From positions 62,001-126,000 of the forward strand of contig CAISOB010000064.1 in NCBI GenBank assembly GCA_903886975.1: a stretch of 64,000 bases of DNA, written 5' to 3'. Below are positions 40,665 to 50,441 of this stretch, in pieces (the stretch's first letter is position 1; every line of letters begins with the position of its first letter). This stretch comes from an uncultured beta proteobacterium (GTDB lineage: Bacteria > Pseudomonadota > Gammaproteobacteria > Burkholderiales > Rhodocyclaceae). The translations under genes were made by a program, and so were the position numbers. The notes beneath the pieces were generated by a model. The model was not told where the DNA came from, did no database searches, and worked only from the letters and a program-made list of their open reading frames with translations.

Positions 40665-41159
40665 ATGCGACGCAGTGCACAAGGCTTCACCCTGATCGAA
40701 CTCATTGTCGTGATTTCCATCGTCGGCATCCTGGCGTCGATCGCCTTGCCACGTTTCATGAACGCACAAAGCGATGCGCGAGCGGCCAAGGTGCTGGCGC
40801 TCAACGGCAGCATTCGTGCGGCATCGGCGCTGGCCCATGCCCGCTGTCTTCTCGACCAGGCGGCCAATCCGGTCGGGGCATGCACCGCCGCGGGCGGCAC
40901 CGCCGCCATGGAAGGGTTGAATATCCCGATGATCGACGGCTATCCCCAGGCCAACACTGCCGGAATCATTACCGCGGCCCAACTAAACGCGGGTACCGAC
41001 GGGCTGACGATCTCTGCGGGGGGAGCCGGGGTAAACCAACAGATTACGATCACTCCTAATGGCGCGACTACTCCCGCGAATTGCATCATCAGTTATACCT
41101 CGCCGACCGGGGCGGGCGCCCCGGCGGTGATTGCGCCGCCCGTGACTACCGGCTGCTAA
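40665..41159 (+). CDS. MSHA-type prepilin 1 (MshA/MshB-like)
   Basis: Prepilin motif [32 protein letters not shown]-terminal Cys. Confidence 0.88.
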   Translation: MRRSAQGFTLIELIVVISIVGILASIALPRFMNAQSDARAAKVLALNGSIRAASALAHARCLLDQAANPVGACTAAGGTAAMEGLNIPMIDGYPQANTAGIITAAQLNAGTDGLTISAGGAGVNQQITITPNGATTPANCIISYTSPTGAGAPAVIAPPVTTGC

Positions 41160-41181
41160 TTTTTTTGTGGAGAATTTGCCA

Positions 41182-41622
41182 ATGAAGAAGCAAAGTGGTT
41201 TTACCCTGATCGAGCTTATCGTGGTCATCGTGATTCTCGGCATATTGGCCGCGACGGCCTTGCCGCGATTCGTCGATCTGTCGGTTGACGCACACAATTC
41301 GGCGGCGAAAGGCGTGGCCGGCGCAATTGCCTCGGGAACCGCAATCAACACGGCCGTTTGTCTGGCGCGCGGAATCGGCAGCGGCGCGCCTTGCGTCCCG
41401 CTTAACGTGGCCGAGGTTTGCACAACGGCGCTACTGTCTCCCTTCGTGAACGGGGTCACCTTGCAGGATGCTGCCGCGCCCACAGGTGATCAAACGTTCC
41501 AGATCGGCGATGTCGGCGGTGCCGCCGGAGACTGCAGGGCGGCGACCACGGTCAACTGTGCCGTGACACCGAGCGGGACCGGGATAACGGCGGCCATCGC
41601 AACGGTGTCTTGCGCGCGCTAG
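41182..41622 (+). CDS. MSHA-type prepilin 2 (MshA/MshB-like)
   Basis: [58 protein letters not shown]; tandem with prepilin 1. Confidence 0.9.
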   Translation: MKKQSGFTLIELIVVIVILGILAATALPRFVDLSVDAHNSAAKGVAGAIASGTAINTAVCLARGIGSGAPCVPLNVAEVCTTALLSPFVNGVTLQDAAAPTGDQTFQIGDVGGAAGDCRAATTVNCAVTPSGTGITAAIATVSCAR

Positions 41623-41780
41623 CATCGATGGGGCATGCCACTTTGTTCTGGTTTGACTTTTGTCTCCGCTCTGAAAACTTCGGGAAAAAATAAGGGCGCC
41701 AATCCGAAGACCGGCGCGAATATCCGATCTTCGGGCGGCATGCACGTAGACCGTTTGTTCATCCGTGTTCTGGAGGTGTG

Positions 41781-42305
41781 ATGGCGGGGAGTGAGTCGTG
41801 TCTGGACTCGTTTCCTCGCTCGGGCCGTGCAGGCCGGCAAGAACCGGCCGCTGCACCGGACGAGCGTGGCTTTACGCTGATCGAAATGATCGTGGTGATG
41901 ATCATCGTTGCCATCCTGGCGGTAGCCGTCATTCCCCGTTTCGCCAGCCGCAGCGATTTTGATGCCCGCGGCTTTCACGACGGAACGCTTTCGCTTCTGC
42001 GCTATGCCCAGAAATCCGCCGTGGCCCAGCGGCGCAATGTCTGCGTAGGTTTTGGGGCGTCTACGGTATCGCTGACGATTGCTTCAGCGTTTGGCGGTGC
42101 TTGCGACACGCCATTGACCGGGCCGAACGGCGTTGCGCCCTACGCACTGACGGCGCCTTCCGGCGTGGCTTTTACTGCGCTGCCGGCGAATTTCATCTTT
42201 CTATCCTCGGGCGCAGCTTCGCTCGGACAAACTTTCGGCGTGACGAATTATCCTGGCAAGACAATCACCATTGTGGCAGCCACCGGCTATGTGCAAGAGA
42301 ACTAA
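41781..42305 (+). CDS. mshC: MshC-like minor prepilin with long leader
   Basis: DERG/FTLIEMIVVMIIVAILAVAVIPRFASRSDFDARGFHDGTLSLLRYAQKSAVAQRRNV. Confidence 0.82.
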   Translation: MAGSESCLDSFPRSGRAGRQEPAAAPDERGFTLIEMIVVMIIVAILAVAVIPRFASRSDFDARGFHDGTLSLLRYAQKSAVAQRRNVCVGFGASTVSLTIASAFGGACDTPLTGPNGVAPYALTAPSGVAFTALPANFIFLSSGAASLGQTFGVTNYPGKTITIVAATGYVQEN

Positions 42306-42861
42306 GCCGAGACAGTCGGGCATTTCGCTGATTGAACTCATCCTGTTCATCGTGATCATCGGCGCCGGCATCGCGGGCATCACCGTGACCTACGACACCG
42401 TCGTGCGTCGCAGCGCCGATCCGATGGTGCGCAAGCAGGCTCTGGTCATCGCCGAGTCGCTGCTGCTCGAAATCGAGCAGCAGGCATTCACCTGGTGCGA
42501 TCCACAGGATGCCAATGTGTTGACGGCAACGAGCGCCGCCGGTTGCGCGCTGGCGGCCAACAATCAGAACAACATCGGCGGCCCGACTCCGAACACGGAA
42601 TCGCGAGGCGATATCAACAATCCCTTCGACAACGTTGCCGACTACAGCGGATTTGCCGCGGCGGCCAGCGACATTATCGGGAACAATTCAGTCGCCGGTT
42701 ACGCAGTCAATGTGGCCATCACTCGCGCCGGGGGCATTGCGCCGTACGCGGCGTTTCCCGCCGATGCGGTGTTGCGTATTGCCGTTACGGTCAGCGGACA
42801 TGGCGAGGTGATTACGCTGGTCGGCTACCGCGCCCGCTATGCGCCGAATGCGGCAGGCTGA
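42289..42861 (+). CDS. mshD: MshD-like minor prepilin
   Basis: MCKRTKPRQSG/ISLIELILFIVIIGAGIAGITVTYDTVVRRSADPMVRKQALVIAESLLLEIEQQAF. Confidence 0.82.
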   Translation: MCKRTKPRQSGISLIELILFIVIIGAGIAGITVTYDTVVRRSADPMVRKQALVIAESLLLEIEQQAFTWCDPQDANVLTATSAAGCALAANNQNNIGGPTPNTESRGDINNPFDNVADYSGFAAAASDIIGNNSVAGYAVNVAITRAGGIAPYAAFPADAVLRIAVTVSGHGEVITLVGYRARYAPNAAG

Positions 42862-42865
42862 CGTC

Positions 42866-43693
42866 ATGAGTCGATGGCTGCAACGACGCGAGCAAGGCTT
42901 TACGCTGATCGAAATGATCATGGTGATTGCCATCACCGGCATCATCGCCGGCATGGTCGCCGTGTTCATCCGGCAGCCGATCGAAGCGTATGTCGATTCG
43001 GTCCGCCGCGCGGCATTGGCCGACATCGCCGATACGGCGGTACGGCGCATGGGCAGAGACTTACAAGGGGCGTTGGCCAACAGTGTGCGGATTGGCGGAG
43101 GCGGGCAGTTTCTTGAATTGATTCCGATCCGAGATGCCGGGCGCTATCGCGCCGAGGTCGGTACGGCGCCCGGCGATGATCCTCTGGATTTTACGAGCGC
43201 CGCGGACAATCGCTTCGACGTGCTGGGTCCGCCGGTCAGCGTCGTGGCGGGCGATAGTCTGGTTGTGTACAACTTGGGCATCCCGGGCGCCAGCGCCTAC
43301 GATAATCCACTGACCAACCGCCGTGTCGCAGTATCGGGCGGAGCGAAGGTGACCTTCACGGCGACGGCGAATCCGCTTCCCTTCGCTTCGCCGGGCAGCC
43401 GCTTTCAGATCACCGGCACGCCGGTTTCCTACGCCTGCGATCTCGGCACGGGAACGCTCTGGCGCTATTCAGGCTATGCCTTTCAGGCGGCACAGCCGGC
43501 CGCACTGGCGACTCTCGATGGATTTGCAGGGGTGACCAAGGCGGCGCTGGCAACAAGTGTTTCGGCATGCAATTTTTCTTACAGCCCGGGTGTGTTGCAG
43601 CATAGCGGGCTGGTATCAATTGCGCTGAGCATTACCCAGTCCGGCGAATCGGTCGTGCTTCAGTATCAGGTCAATATGGATAACGTTCCATGA
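42866..43693 (+). CDS. mshO: MshO-like minor prepilin
   Basis: REQG/FTLIEMIMVIAITGIIAGMVAVFIRQPIEAYVDSVRRAALADIADTAVRRMGRDLQGALANSVRI. Confidence 0.87.
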   Translation: MSRWLQRREQGFTLIEMIMVIAITGIIAGMVAVFIRQPIEAYVDSVRRAALADIADTAVRRMGRDLQGALANSVRIGGGGQFLELIPIRDAGRYRAEVGTAPGDDPLDFTSAADNRFDVLGPPVSVVAGDSLVVYNLGIPGASAYDNPLTNRRVAVSGGAKVTFTATANPLPFASPGSRFQITGTPVSYACDLGTGTLWRYSGYAFQAAQPAALATLDGFAGVTKAALATSVSACNFSYSPGVLQHSGLVSIALSITQSGESVVLQYQVNMDNVP

Positions 43694-44199
43694 GTCACTT
43701 GTCGCTTCCTGGCCGCCGCATTCGAGAGGCAAGTGACGGATTCGTCTTGCCCAGCGCCATCTTTCTGCTGGTTATTCTGGCGGCGCTGGCGGCATTCATG
43801 GTCACGATCTCGACGACCCAAAGCACGACCTCTGCGCAGGACGTGCAGGGCGCGCGTGCCTATCATGCGGCGCGGGCGGGACTCGAATGGGGGCTGTATC
43901 AAGTGCTTGATCCGACCAATGCCACGGTGGTTGCACCGGCAGCGCCCGCCTGGCCCAACATGCCAGGCTGCCCGGCGGCAACGGTATTGACGATTGAGGG
44001 GTTTGGCGTCGCGGTCAGTTGCGTTTCAAGCGACTATTCCGAAGCTGGCCTCAACCGGCGGATCCGGGTGTTTCATCTGGTCTCCCGAGCGAGTCTGGGG
44101 GTTGTCGGCACGGCGCTGTATATTGAACGTGAAGTTGCGGTTACTGCAAGCAAGTGCCGGACGCTCGACGGGGCGGCGCCTGATTACGCGTGTCCATGA
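43690..44199 (+). CDS. mshP: MshP-like minor pilin
   Basis: DG/FVLPSAIFLLVILAALAAFMVTISTTQSTTSAQDVQGARAYHAARAGLEWGLYQV; overlaps the mshO stop. Confidence 0.83.
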   Translation: MSHLSLPGRRIREASDGFVLPSAIFLLVILAALAAFMVTISTTQSTTSAQDVQGARAYHAARAGLEWGLYQVLDPTNATVVAPAAPAWPNMPGCPAATVLTIEGFGVAVSCVSSDYSEAGLNRRIRVFHLVSRASLGVVGTALYIEREVAVTASKCRTLDGAAPDYACP

Positions 44200-47100
44200 T
44201 CGGGGTGAATGTGATGTCTGCCTTGTTGTCTTTCATTGTCTGTTCCTGCCGCAGAGAGTCTGCACGACGCCTATTGGCCTGCGTGGCTGCGTGCCTGCTG
44301 CTCCCCGTCGGCGCTTTCGCCGCAACTTACGGTTACGCATCGACGACACTGGGCTGGATTAACAACGCCAGCCATACGGATGTGACCTGGGGCGGCGCCT
44401 CTCAATGCAGCGGCGGCTGGAATTCGACCCCGGTGGATGATGACCTGACGGCACCAATCAATATCGGATTCGCGTTTACCTTCGGCGCGACGGCTTACAC
44501 CACGGTCAAAGTCATGTCGAACGGCCGCCTGGAGTTCGGTACGAGTACCTATTGTGGCTATGGCACCGAGACGATCGGTCCGCCGCCGACATACCCCTAT
44601 CCGTATCCCGACGCCAATATGAACAACACGATGCGCGTATACGGCGCCGATTTTTGTCCCGGCGGCGCTGCGGCACCGTGTGCGGGCCGGGTCACCTATG
44701 CGCAGCTCGGGACGGCGCCGTACCGTTCCTTCGTGGTGACCTGGTCGCAGATGAAGGAGTGGAACAGCGGCAGCAGCCTGTTCAACGTGCAGATGATTCT
44801 TTACGAAAGCGGCGATTTCGTTTACCAGTACAAGGACATCGCCAATATTTCCCAAGGCGTCGGGCAGGTCGGCTATCAACTGACGTCCACCGACTATGTT
44901 CTCGTCGATGAGACCACGGTCAATTCACTGGCGTATTCGGCCATTCGCTTCTTCAAACCAACCGCCCCCATCGCCGAATACCGCTTCGACGAATGCAGCA
45001 TCGGCGCCGCCAATACCGTGCTCGATTCCAGTGGCAACAGTCTTCACGGCACGCCGACCGGCGGCGTCACGACGGGTTCGAGCGGCATTATCTGCACGGC
45101 CTTCAACTTCAACGGGAGCAACGGCTATATTGCGGTTTCGGATAATGCGCTGTTGAATCCGCCCTATGTCTCGGTGGCGGCCTGGGTGCGCCATAACACA
45201 GCGTCGTTCAAGACCTGGGAGACCATCCTGGCCAAGGGCGACACGACCTACCGTCTGCATCTGAACGGCGGTTGCAGCATCAACGGAATCACCACGGGCA
45301 ATGCCTTCACTTTCGGATTCAACGCCGGTTGCGGCAATGCCGATCTGAACTCCGGCATTGTCCCGGTCGCCGGCCAGTGGTATCACGTGGTCGGTACCTA
45401 CGATGGCGTGACCATCAAGATCTTCGTCAATGGCGTGCTGACGAATTCGCAGGCGCTGTCGACCACCATCGGTATCAATACCTACCCGCTTTACCTCGGT
45501 GAGAACGCTCAGCAGACGGGCCGTTACTGGTCGGGCGACATCGATGAAGTCAAGATTTTCAACCGCGCGCTGCCCGACAACGAAGTGCTGTCGATGTACG
45601 CCAATGAATCGCAGGGTTTGCAGCGTGATGGCAGCCTGCGGCTTTGCGCGGCGTGCAATGCCGCTCTCGGAAACTTCAACGCGTTTGACACGAGCATGGC
45701 GGCCGGGTCGGTCACCGGCGTGATCCGCACCAAGATCGCCGGACTGCCGCTGGCGAGCAGCACGGGCAACATTGACGTGGTTGCGCTGAACGCTGGCGCG
45801 CTGACGCCGTTTACCGGTAATGCCACCGTGCAATTTCTCGATGCGCACGACAATTCCGGGGCGATGGATGCCAAGGGATGCCGCTCGTCGTGGACATTGA
45901 TTTCCATGGACGCCGGTCTATCGGCTTTCACCTTTGCCTTTTCCGGCCAGAATCGGCTCTCGCTGCCGGCGATCGCCCCGGTCAATGCCTGGCCTGAAGT
46001 GCGCGTCAAAGTGATCAACGCATCGACGACGGCAAACTATGGCTGTTCGAACGATGCCTTCGCCATCCGGCCGTCCTATCTCAACATCAGCGGCGCTACC
46101 GCCAAGGACGCCAATTGGCTGAGCGCCGGCACGACCCGGGCGCTGACCAACACCGCCGCCAGCGGCGGCAATGTGCATGCTGCCGGCACTCCCTTCTCCC
46201 TCGGCGGACTGGTGGCGATGAACGCGGCCGGGGTCACGGCCAGCAACTATCAGGGTCAGCCTGTTCTCGTGCCGGGCAATCTGATCCTGCCCGACCCGGC
46301 CTATTGTGACGCCAACGGCTACACCTGCGTACCGGGTAGCTTCAACGTCGCCAGTTGGGGATATGCGAGCGGAACGCTGTCGAGTACCACGGCCACCTAC
46401 AGCGACGCCGGCGCATTCAGCTGGGAAGTCGAAGACCGGACGTTCGCCAAGGTGGACATGGCGGACTCGACCAAGTCCCAACGCTATTTCCGCTCGAACG
46501 CGGTGATCAATACCGGCCGCTTCGTGCCGGCCAGCTACCAGCTGGTACTCAACACGCCAGCCTTGCAGACCTTCGGTTCGGCGTGCGGGGTGCGCAGCTT
46601 CACTTACCTGGGACAGCCCTTCGGTTATGCCACAACGCCTGCTGTCGGGGTCACGGCGATGAACGGCACGGCGGCGCCGGCGGCCACGCACAACTATCTC
46701 GGCGCTGCCGCCGGCGGCCTCTGGAAACTGGCTTCGTCAATGGCCTACAGCAGCGCGACCTGTACCGCACCAACCCAGACCTGCGCACTGATCAGACAAA
46801 GCGGGACGACCCGGTTTACCACAAGCTATGCTCTTGGCACGGCGACGCCAGGTTGGGACGGGAGCAACCTTGCCGCCCAGATTGGCAATGCGACGATCGC
46901 GTCGAGCAATAATGGGGCTGGTACTCTGGGATTCGGTTCGACCGACAAGCTTGTCCTTTTCCGCGACCCGATCACGCCAGGCGCGCCGTACACGGCGGCT
47001 GTCACCCTGGCGCTGCAACTGGACGACTACAGTGAGGCGGGCGCGCTTCCTGCCACCTGCGCGAGTGCGCCTTCAATTGCCGGCAATCCGACCTGCATCA

Positions 47101-47600
47101 GCGGCATCTTGGCAGCGACGCCGCTGGCATTCGATGCAGGGAGCACTTTCCGCTACGGTCGTCTGCGCCTCGGCAATGCCTACGGTTCGGAGTTGCTCGA
47201 TTTGCCGATTCCCCTCGAGGCACAGTATTGGGATGCCGGTGGTTATTACGTAAGCAATGCCGGTGACAGCTGTACAAGCTTCAATGTTTCCAGCATTATT
47301 CTTGCCGGCTTTACGCAGAATCTTGCCGCCTGCGAAACGCAGCTTGCGCCGTCCGGTTCACAGACTTTGGTTGGCGGGAGGCTCCCGTTGCGCTTAACCA
47401 GGCCCGGTGCCAACAACGATGGCAGTGTCAACCTGGTGCTCAACGTTGGCGCTGCTGCTGCTGGTTCTACTTGTGTTACAGGCGCAGCAACACCTGCGAC
47501 TGCTGCCAATATGCCATGGTTCGGCAACACCAACCCGACTGGGCGAGCAAGTTTCGGGGTGTATAAGACGCCCTTGATTTTTCGTCGGGAGAATTACTGA
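44190..47600 (+). CDS. mshQ: MshQ-like large secreted protein (nidogen-like N-terminal region, LamG/concanavalin-like domain, DUF6701-like C-terminal region)
   Basis: Signal peptide from MSALLSFIVCSC...; IAEYRFDECSIGAANTVLDSSGNSLHG... VAGQWYHVVGTYDGVTIKIFVNG... GDIDEVKIFNRALPDNEV (LamG); C-terminal GRASFGVYKTPLIFRRENY typical of MshQ ends. Confidence 0.85.
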   Translation: MSMIGVNVMSALLSFIVCSCRRESARRLLACVAACLLLPVGAFAATYGYASTTLGWINNASHTDVTWGGASQCSGGWNSTPVDDDLTAPINIGFAFTFGATAYTTVKVMSNGRLEFGTSTYCGYGTETIGPPPTYPYPYPDANMNNTMRVYGADFCPGGAAAPCAGRVTYAQLGTAPYRSFVVTWSQMKEWNSGSSLFNVQMILYESGDFVYQYKDIANISQGVGQVGYQLTSTDYVLVDETTVNSLAYSAIRFFKPTAPIAEYRFDECSIGAANTVLDSSGNSLHGTPTGGVTTGSSGIICTAFNFNGSNGYIAVSDNALLNPPYVSVAAWVRHNTASFKTWETILAKGDTTYRLHLNGGCSINGITTGNAFTFGFNAGCGNADLNSGIVPVAGQWYHVVGTYDGVTIKIFVNGVLTNSQALSTTIGINTYPLYLGENAQQTGRYWSGDIDEVKIFNRALPDNEVLSMYANESQGLQRDGSLRLCAACNAALGNFNAFDTSMAAGSVTGVIRTKIAGLPLASSTGNIDVVALNAGALTPFTGNATVQFLDAHDNSGAMDAKGCRSSWTLISMDAGLSAFTFAFSGQNRLSLPAIAPVNAWPEVRVKVINASTTANYGCSNDAFAIRPSYLNISGATAKDANWLSAGTTRALTNTAASGGNVHAAGTPFSLGGLVAMNAAGVTASNYQGQPVLVPGNLILPDPAYCDANGYTCVPGSFNVASWGYASGTLSSTTATYSDAGAFSWEVEDRTFAKVDMADSTKSQRYFRSNAVINTGRFVPASYQLVLNTPALQTFGSACGVRSFTYLGQPFGYATTPAVGVTAMNGTAAPAATHNYLGAAAGGLWKLASSMAYSSATCTAPTQTCALIRQSGTTRFTTSYALGTATPGWDGSNLAAQIGNATIASSNNGAGTLGFGSTDKLVLFRDPITPGAPYTAAVTLALQLDDYSEAGALPATCASAPSIAGNPTCISGILAATPLAFDAGSTFRYGRLRLGNAYGSELLDLPIPLEAQYWDAGGYYVSNAGDSCTSFNVSSIILAGFTQNLAACETQLAPSGSQTLVGGRLPLRLTRPGANNDGSVNLVLNVGAAAAGSTCVTGAATPATAANMPWFGNTNPTGRASFGVYKTPLIFRRENY

Positions 47601-47731
47601 TCAGCGCATCACGCCTACGGTCGATTTACCGGATACAATTGTGTAGTGGGCCAGTGGTTTGTGGAATAATTCCTTGTTATTTAATTAGTTAATAGATACT
47701 CTTAAACAAAAATATAATTACTGGAGGAGGG

Positions 47732-48677
47732 ATGTCCGCGTTTTCCCCCGTTCGACGCAAGCCTGGCTGTCTGGCGATCTTGCCGCAAGGCAAGCGCATT
47801 TCGCTGGCCCATGTACTCCGCCGCGCCGGCGCCCGTCCAGAGATTTGCATGCTGGATTCCTTCGCCGTAGAGACCACCGAGCTTGAGGCCCTGCAACGCC
47901 TGCGCTCGGCGCGACAACTCAAGGCCTACGCGTGTACTACGCTAATGCCTTCTGGTGAATACAATATCGCCCAGCTCGATGCGCCCAATGTTCCGGCGGA
48001 GGAACGCAAGGAGGCTCTGCGTTGGGCGCTCAAGGGAATGGTCGATTATCCGCTGGAGACCGCTTGCGTTGATGTGCTGGACATTCCGATGCAGGGTGTC
48101 GGGCGGCAGGCCAGCGTGTTTGCCGTGTCAGCCGCCGAAAATCTGGTGCGCGCGCGCCGGACTTTTCTTTGAAGCGCGGATTCCGCTGCAGGTGATTGAC
48201 ATAGCGGAACTCGCACAGCGTAACGTTGCAGCCCTGTTGGAGGAAAAAGATCGCGGGCTGGCGTTTCTCAGGCTTGATGAAACGGGGGGGTTGTTGACGC
48301 TGACTTTCCATGGCGAGCTGATTGCCATGCGACGGATCGACGTCTCCGCAGTGCAATTGACCGGGAGCGATATGGAGCGGGGCGCCCAATCGATGGAACG
48401 TCTCGTTCTCGAACTCCAGCGCAGCCTCGACAACTTTGATCGGCAGTACGGTTTCATTTCAATTTCGAAATTGGTCTTTGCCATGAATCCGCGGGTAGAA
48501 GGCCTCGCCGCTTCGCTTGGCGAGAATATCTATGTGCCGGTGCAGGAAATGGACTTGGCTTCGGTCATGGATTTTCCGGCCGTGCCGGAACTGAGGGATA
48601 TCCAGTGTCAGGCAATGAATCTTCTGGCGATCGGTGCGGCATTGCGTACATTTCGCGCCGATGAGGTGGCAATGTGA
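47732..48677 (+). pseudogene. mshI: MshI (PilM-like), interrupted by a +1 frameshift near 48161
   Basis: Frame 2 encodes MSAFSPVRRKPGCLAILPQGKRISLAHVLRRAG...AENLVRARRTFL*; the frame of ORF 47955-48677 continues ...FFEARIPLQVIDIAELAQRNVAALLEEKDRGLAFLRLDETGG... Omitting one base near 48161 gives RARRLFFEARIPLQVID. Confidence 0.85.
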
Positions 48678-49375
48678 GTCAGCAGATCAACCTATACGAG
48701 CCCCGCCTGTGGCCACGTCATGAACTGGCCACTTCGCGCAATCTGGGGATGGGCGCCGTGGCGCTGCTGGTGCTTATGATGGCCCTTGCCGCCTACGCGC
48801 GCTTTGAGGCCAACGAGAAAACGGAAGCGGCCGCGGTGTCCCAGAAGCAGGTGGCCGATGAACAGGAAAGATTGACAGCGCTCAGCAAGATAGTTGCGCA
48901 GCGCCGGATAGATCCGGCCCTGGCGGCCGAGGTGGAGACCGCCAAGTCGATGTTGACTGCCCGCATGGAGATCATGGCCGTTCTGGATGCTGGCAAGCTG
49001 GGTAATGCGTCGGGTTTCTCGGCGTTCATGTCCGGTTTCGCGCGACAGGCGCAGAATGATTTGTGGCTGACCGGGTTTACGGTCAGTGCAGGTGGCGACG
49101 AAATCGAAATTCGCGGACGTCTGTTGGATCCGGCCAAGCTGCCGGCCTATGTGCAGAGCCTGAGCAGCGAGCCGGTTTTTCAAGGTCGCCGTTTTGCGGC
49201 GCTGGAGATGCACGGCGTAGATCCCGAGGATCAGAAAACGGAACCCGCCGGCGCCGTTAAAGTGGCGGTTCCCGATCTTCAGCCCGTGCCCAAATTGCCG
49301 CGTTTTGTCGAATTTGTCCTGCGTTCTGAAAACGGTGACGGAACGGACACCAACCGCGGCGAGGTCAAGCGATGA
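48674..49375 (+). CDS. MSHA biogenesis PilN-like protein (MshI2)
   Basis: MSQQINLYEPRLWPRHELATSRNLGMGAVALLVLMMALAAY..., a PilN/GspL-C-like fimbrial assembly pattern; overlaps the mshI end. Confidence 0.8.
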   Translation: MSQQINLYEPRLWPRHELATSRNLGMGAVALLVLMMALAAYARFEANEKTEAAAVSQKQVADEQERLTALSKIVAQRRIDPALAAEVETAKSMLTARMEIMAVLDAGKLGNASGFSAFMSGFARQAQNDLWLTGFTVSAGGDEIEIRGRLLDPAKLPAYVQSLSSEPVFQGRRFAALEMHGVDPEDQKTEPAGAVKVAVPDLQPVPKLPRFVEFVLRSENGDGTDTNRGEVKR

Positions 49376-50061
49376 AGCGGGAATACCTCAAATGGGCCGC
49401 GCGCTATGATGCACTGCAGTCCCGTGAACGCTGGTTGGTGGCAGCGGCTGTGCTCGGCGGGATCGTTCTGCTCGGTTACACACTCTTCGTCGAACCGGCG
49501 CTGAAACGGTCGCAGCTGGCCGAGCGCAGCATGATTGAACAGCAAACGCAGCTTGCCGGTTTGCAGGCCCAGAGTGTTGCGTTGCAGTCCCCGGAACGGG
49601 ATCCCGATGTTGCCGCACGCGCCGAGTTGGCCAGCCTGAAGAAACAATTGGCCGAGCTTGGCAGCCGCCTCGTAGCCATGGAAAGTTCGCTGGTTCCTCC
49701 GCAACGCGTGCCCGGTTTGCTGGAAGACATGATAGGACGCAAATCCAGTCTGCGTTTGCTTAGCCTAAAAACCCTGCCGGTGGCGCCGCTGCTCGACAAG
49801 AAGCCCGGTTCCGAAGAAACTGCGACGGAAAAGTCCGCGGGCAATCCGGCAAATTCCTCGGCAGGCCTCTTCAAGCATGGGATTGAGATCAGGCTGGAAG
49901 GAAGCTATGAGGAATTGGCCGCGTATCTCGATCGTCTTGAACGGTCGAAGTTGAAACTGATTTGGAGCAGCGTTTCACTTTCTGCCAACCGGCATCCGAA
50001 GCTGGTGCTTACGCTGACCGTCTATACCTTGAGTCTGGATCGCGCATGGCTGATCGTCTAA
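49372..50061 (+). CDS. mshJ: MshJ-like protein (GspM/PilO-like)
   Basis: KWAARYDALQSRERWLVAAAVLGGIVLLGYTLFVEPALKRSQLAERSM... ITLEGSYEELAAYLDRLE-like C-terminus (IRLEGSYEELAAYLDRLERSKLKLIW). Confidence 0.82.
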   Translation: MKREYLKWAARYDALQSRERWLVAAAVLGGIVLLGYTLFVEPALKRSQLAERSMIEQQTQLAGLQAQSVALQSPERDPDVAARAELASLKKQLAELGSRLVAMESSLVPPQRVPGLLEDMIGRKSSLRLLSLKTLPVAPLLDKKPGSEETATEKSAGNPANSSAGLFKHGIEIRLEGSYEELAAYLDRLERSKLKLIWSSVSLSANRHPKLVLTLTVYTLSLDRAWLIV

Positions 50062-50441
50062 TACGCCTCCATCTCGGATTGTTTCTGATGCTTTCTGCGC
50101 TAGCCAGTGGATTGTCGGCACAAACGGGCATCTCTGATCCGACCCGCCCACCGATCGGATTTTCCGTCCCAGCGCCGGACGCGGGGGAAGTAACAGGCCC
50201 TGTGTTACAGTCGGTGATGATTCCAAGAAAGGGCAAGGCGATCGCAATTATCGGAGGGCAACAGGTCAGGCTGGGCGAAATGTACGGGGAAAGCCGCCTG
50301 ACCAAGCTGTCTGAACGGGAAGCCATTCTCGAAGGACCGGCCGGAATCGAGCGTCTGATGCTGACACCGGGCATCGAAAAAACAAACATCATTACAAGAT
50401 CGCCTGCGGCGAGACGGGCGCAGAGCGGGGGTAAACCATGA
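50046..50441 (+). CDS. mshK: MshK-like protein (PilP-like)
   Basis: Signal peptide, ISDPTRPPIGF, LQSVMIPRKGKAIAIIGGQQVRLGEMYGESRLTKLSEREAILEGPAGIERLMLTPGIEK. Confidence 0.82.
   Translation: MADRLIRLHLGLFLMLSALASGLSAQTGISDPTRPPIGFSVPAPDAGEVTGPVLQSVMIPRKGKAIAIIGGQQVRLGEMYGESRLTKLSEREAILEGPAGIERLMLTPGIEKTNIITRSPAARRAQSGGKP

Noticed and set aside
41100-41170. T7 run after prepilin 1 as a rho-independent terminator
   Set aside because: The nearest GC-rich stem (GGCGG...CCGCC) lies more than 20 nt upstream of the T-run, so geometry is poor; prepilin 2 starts right after it.
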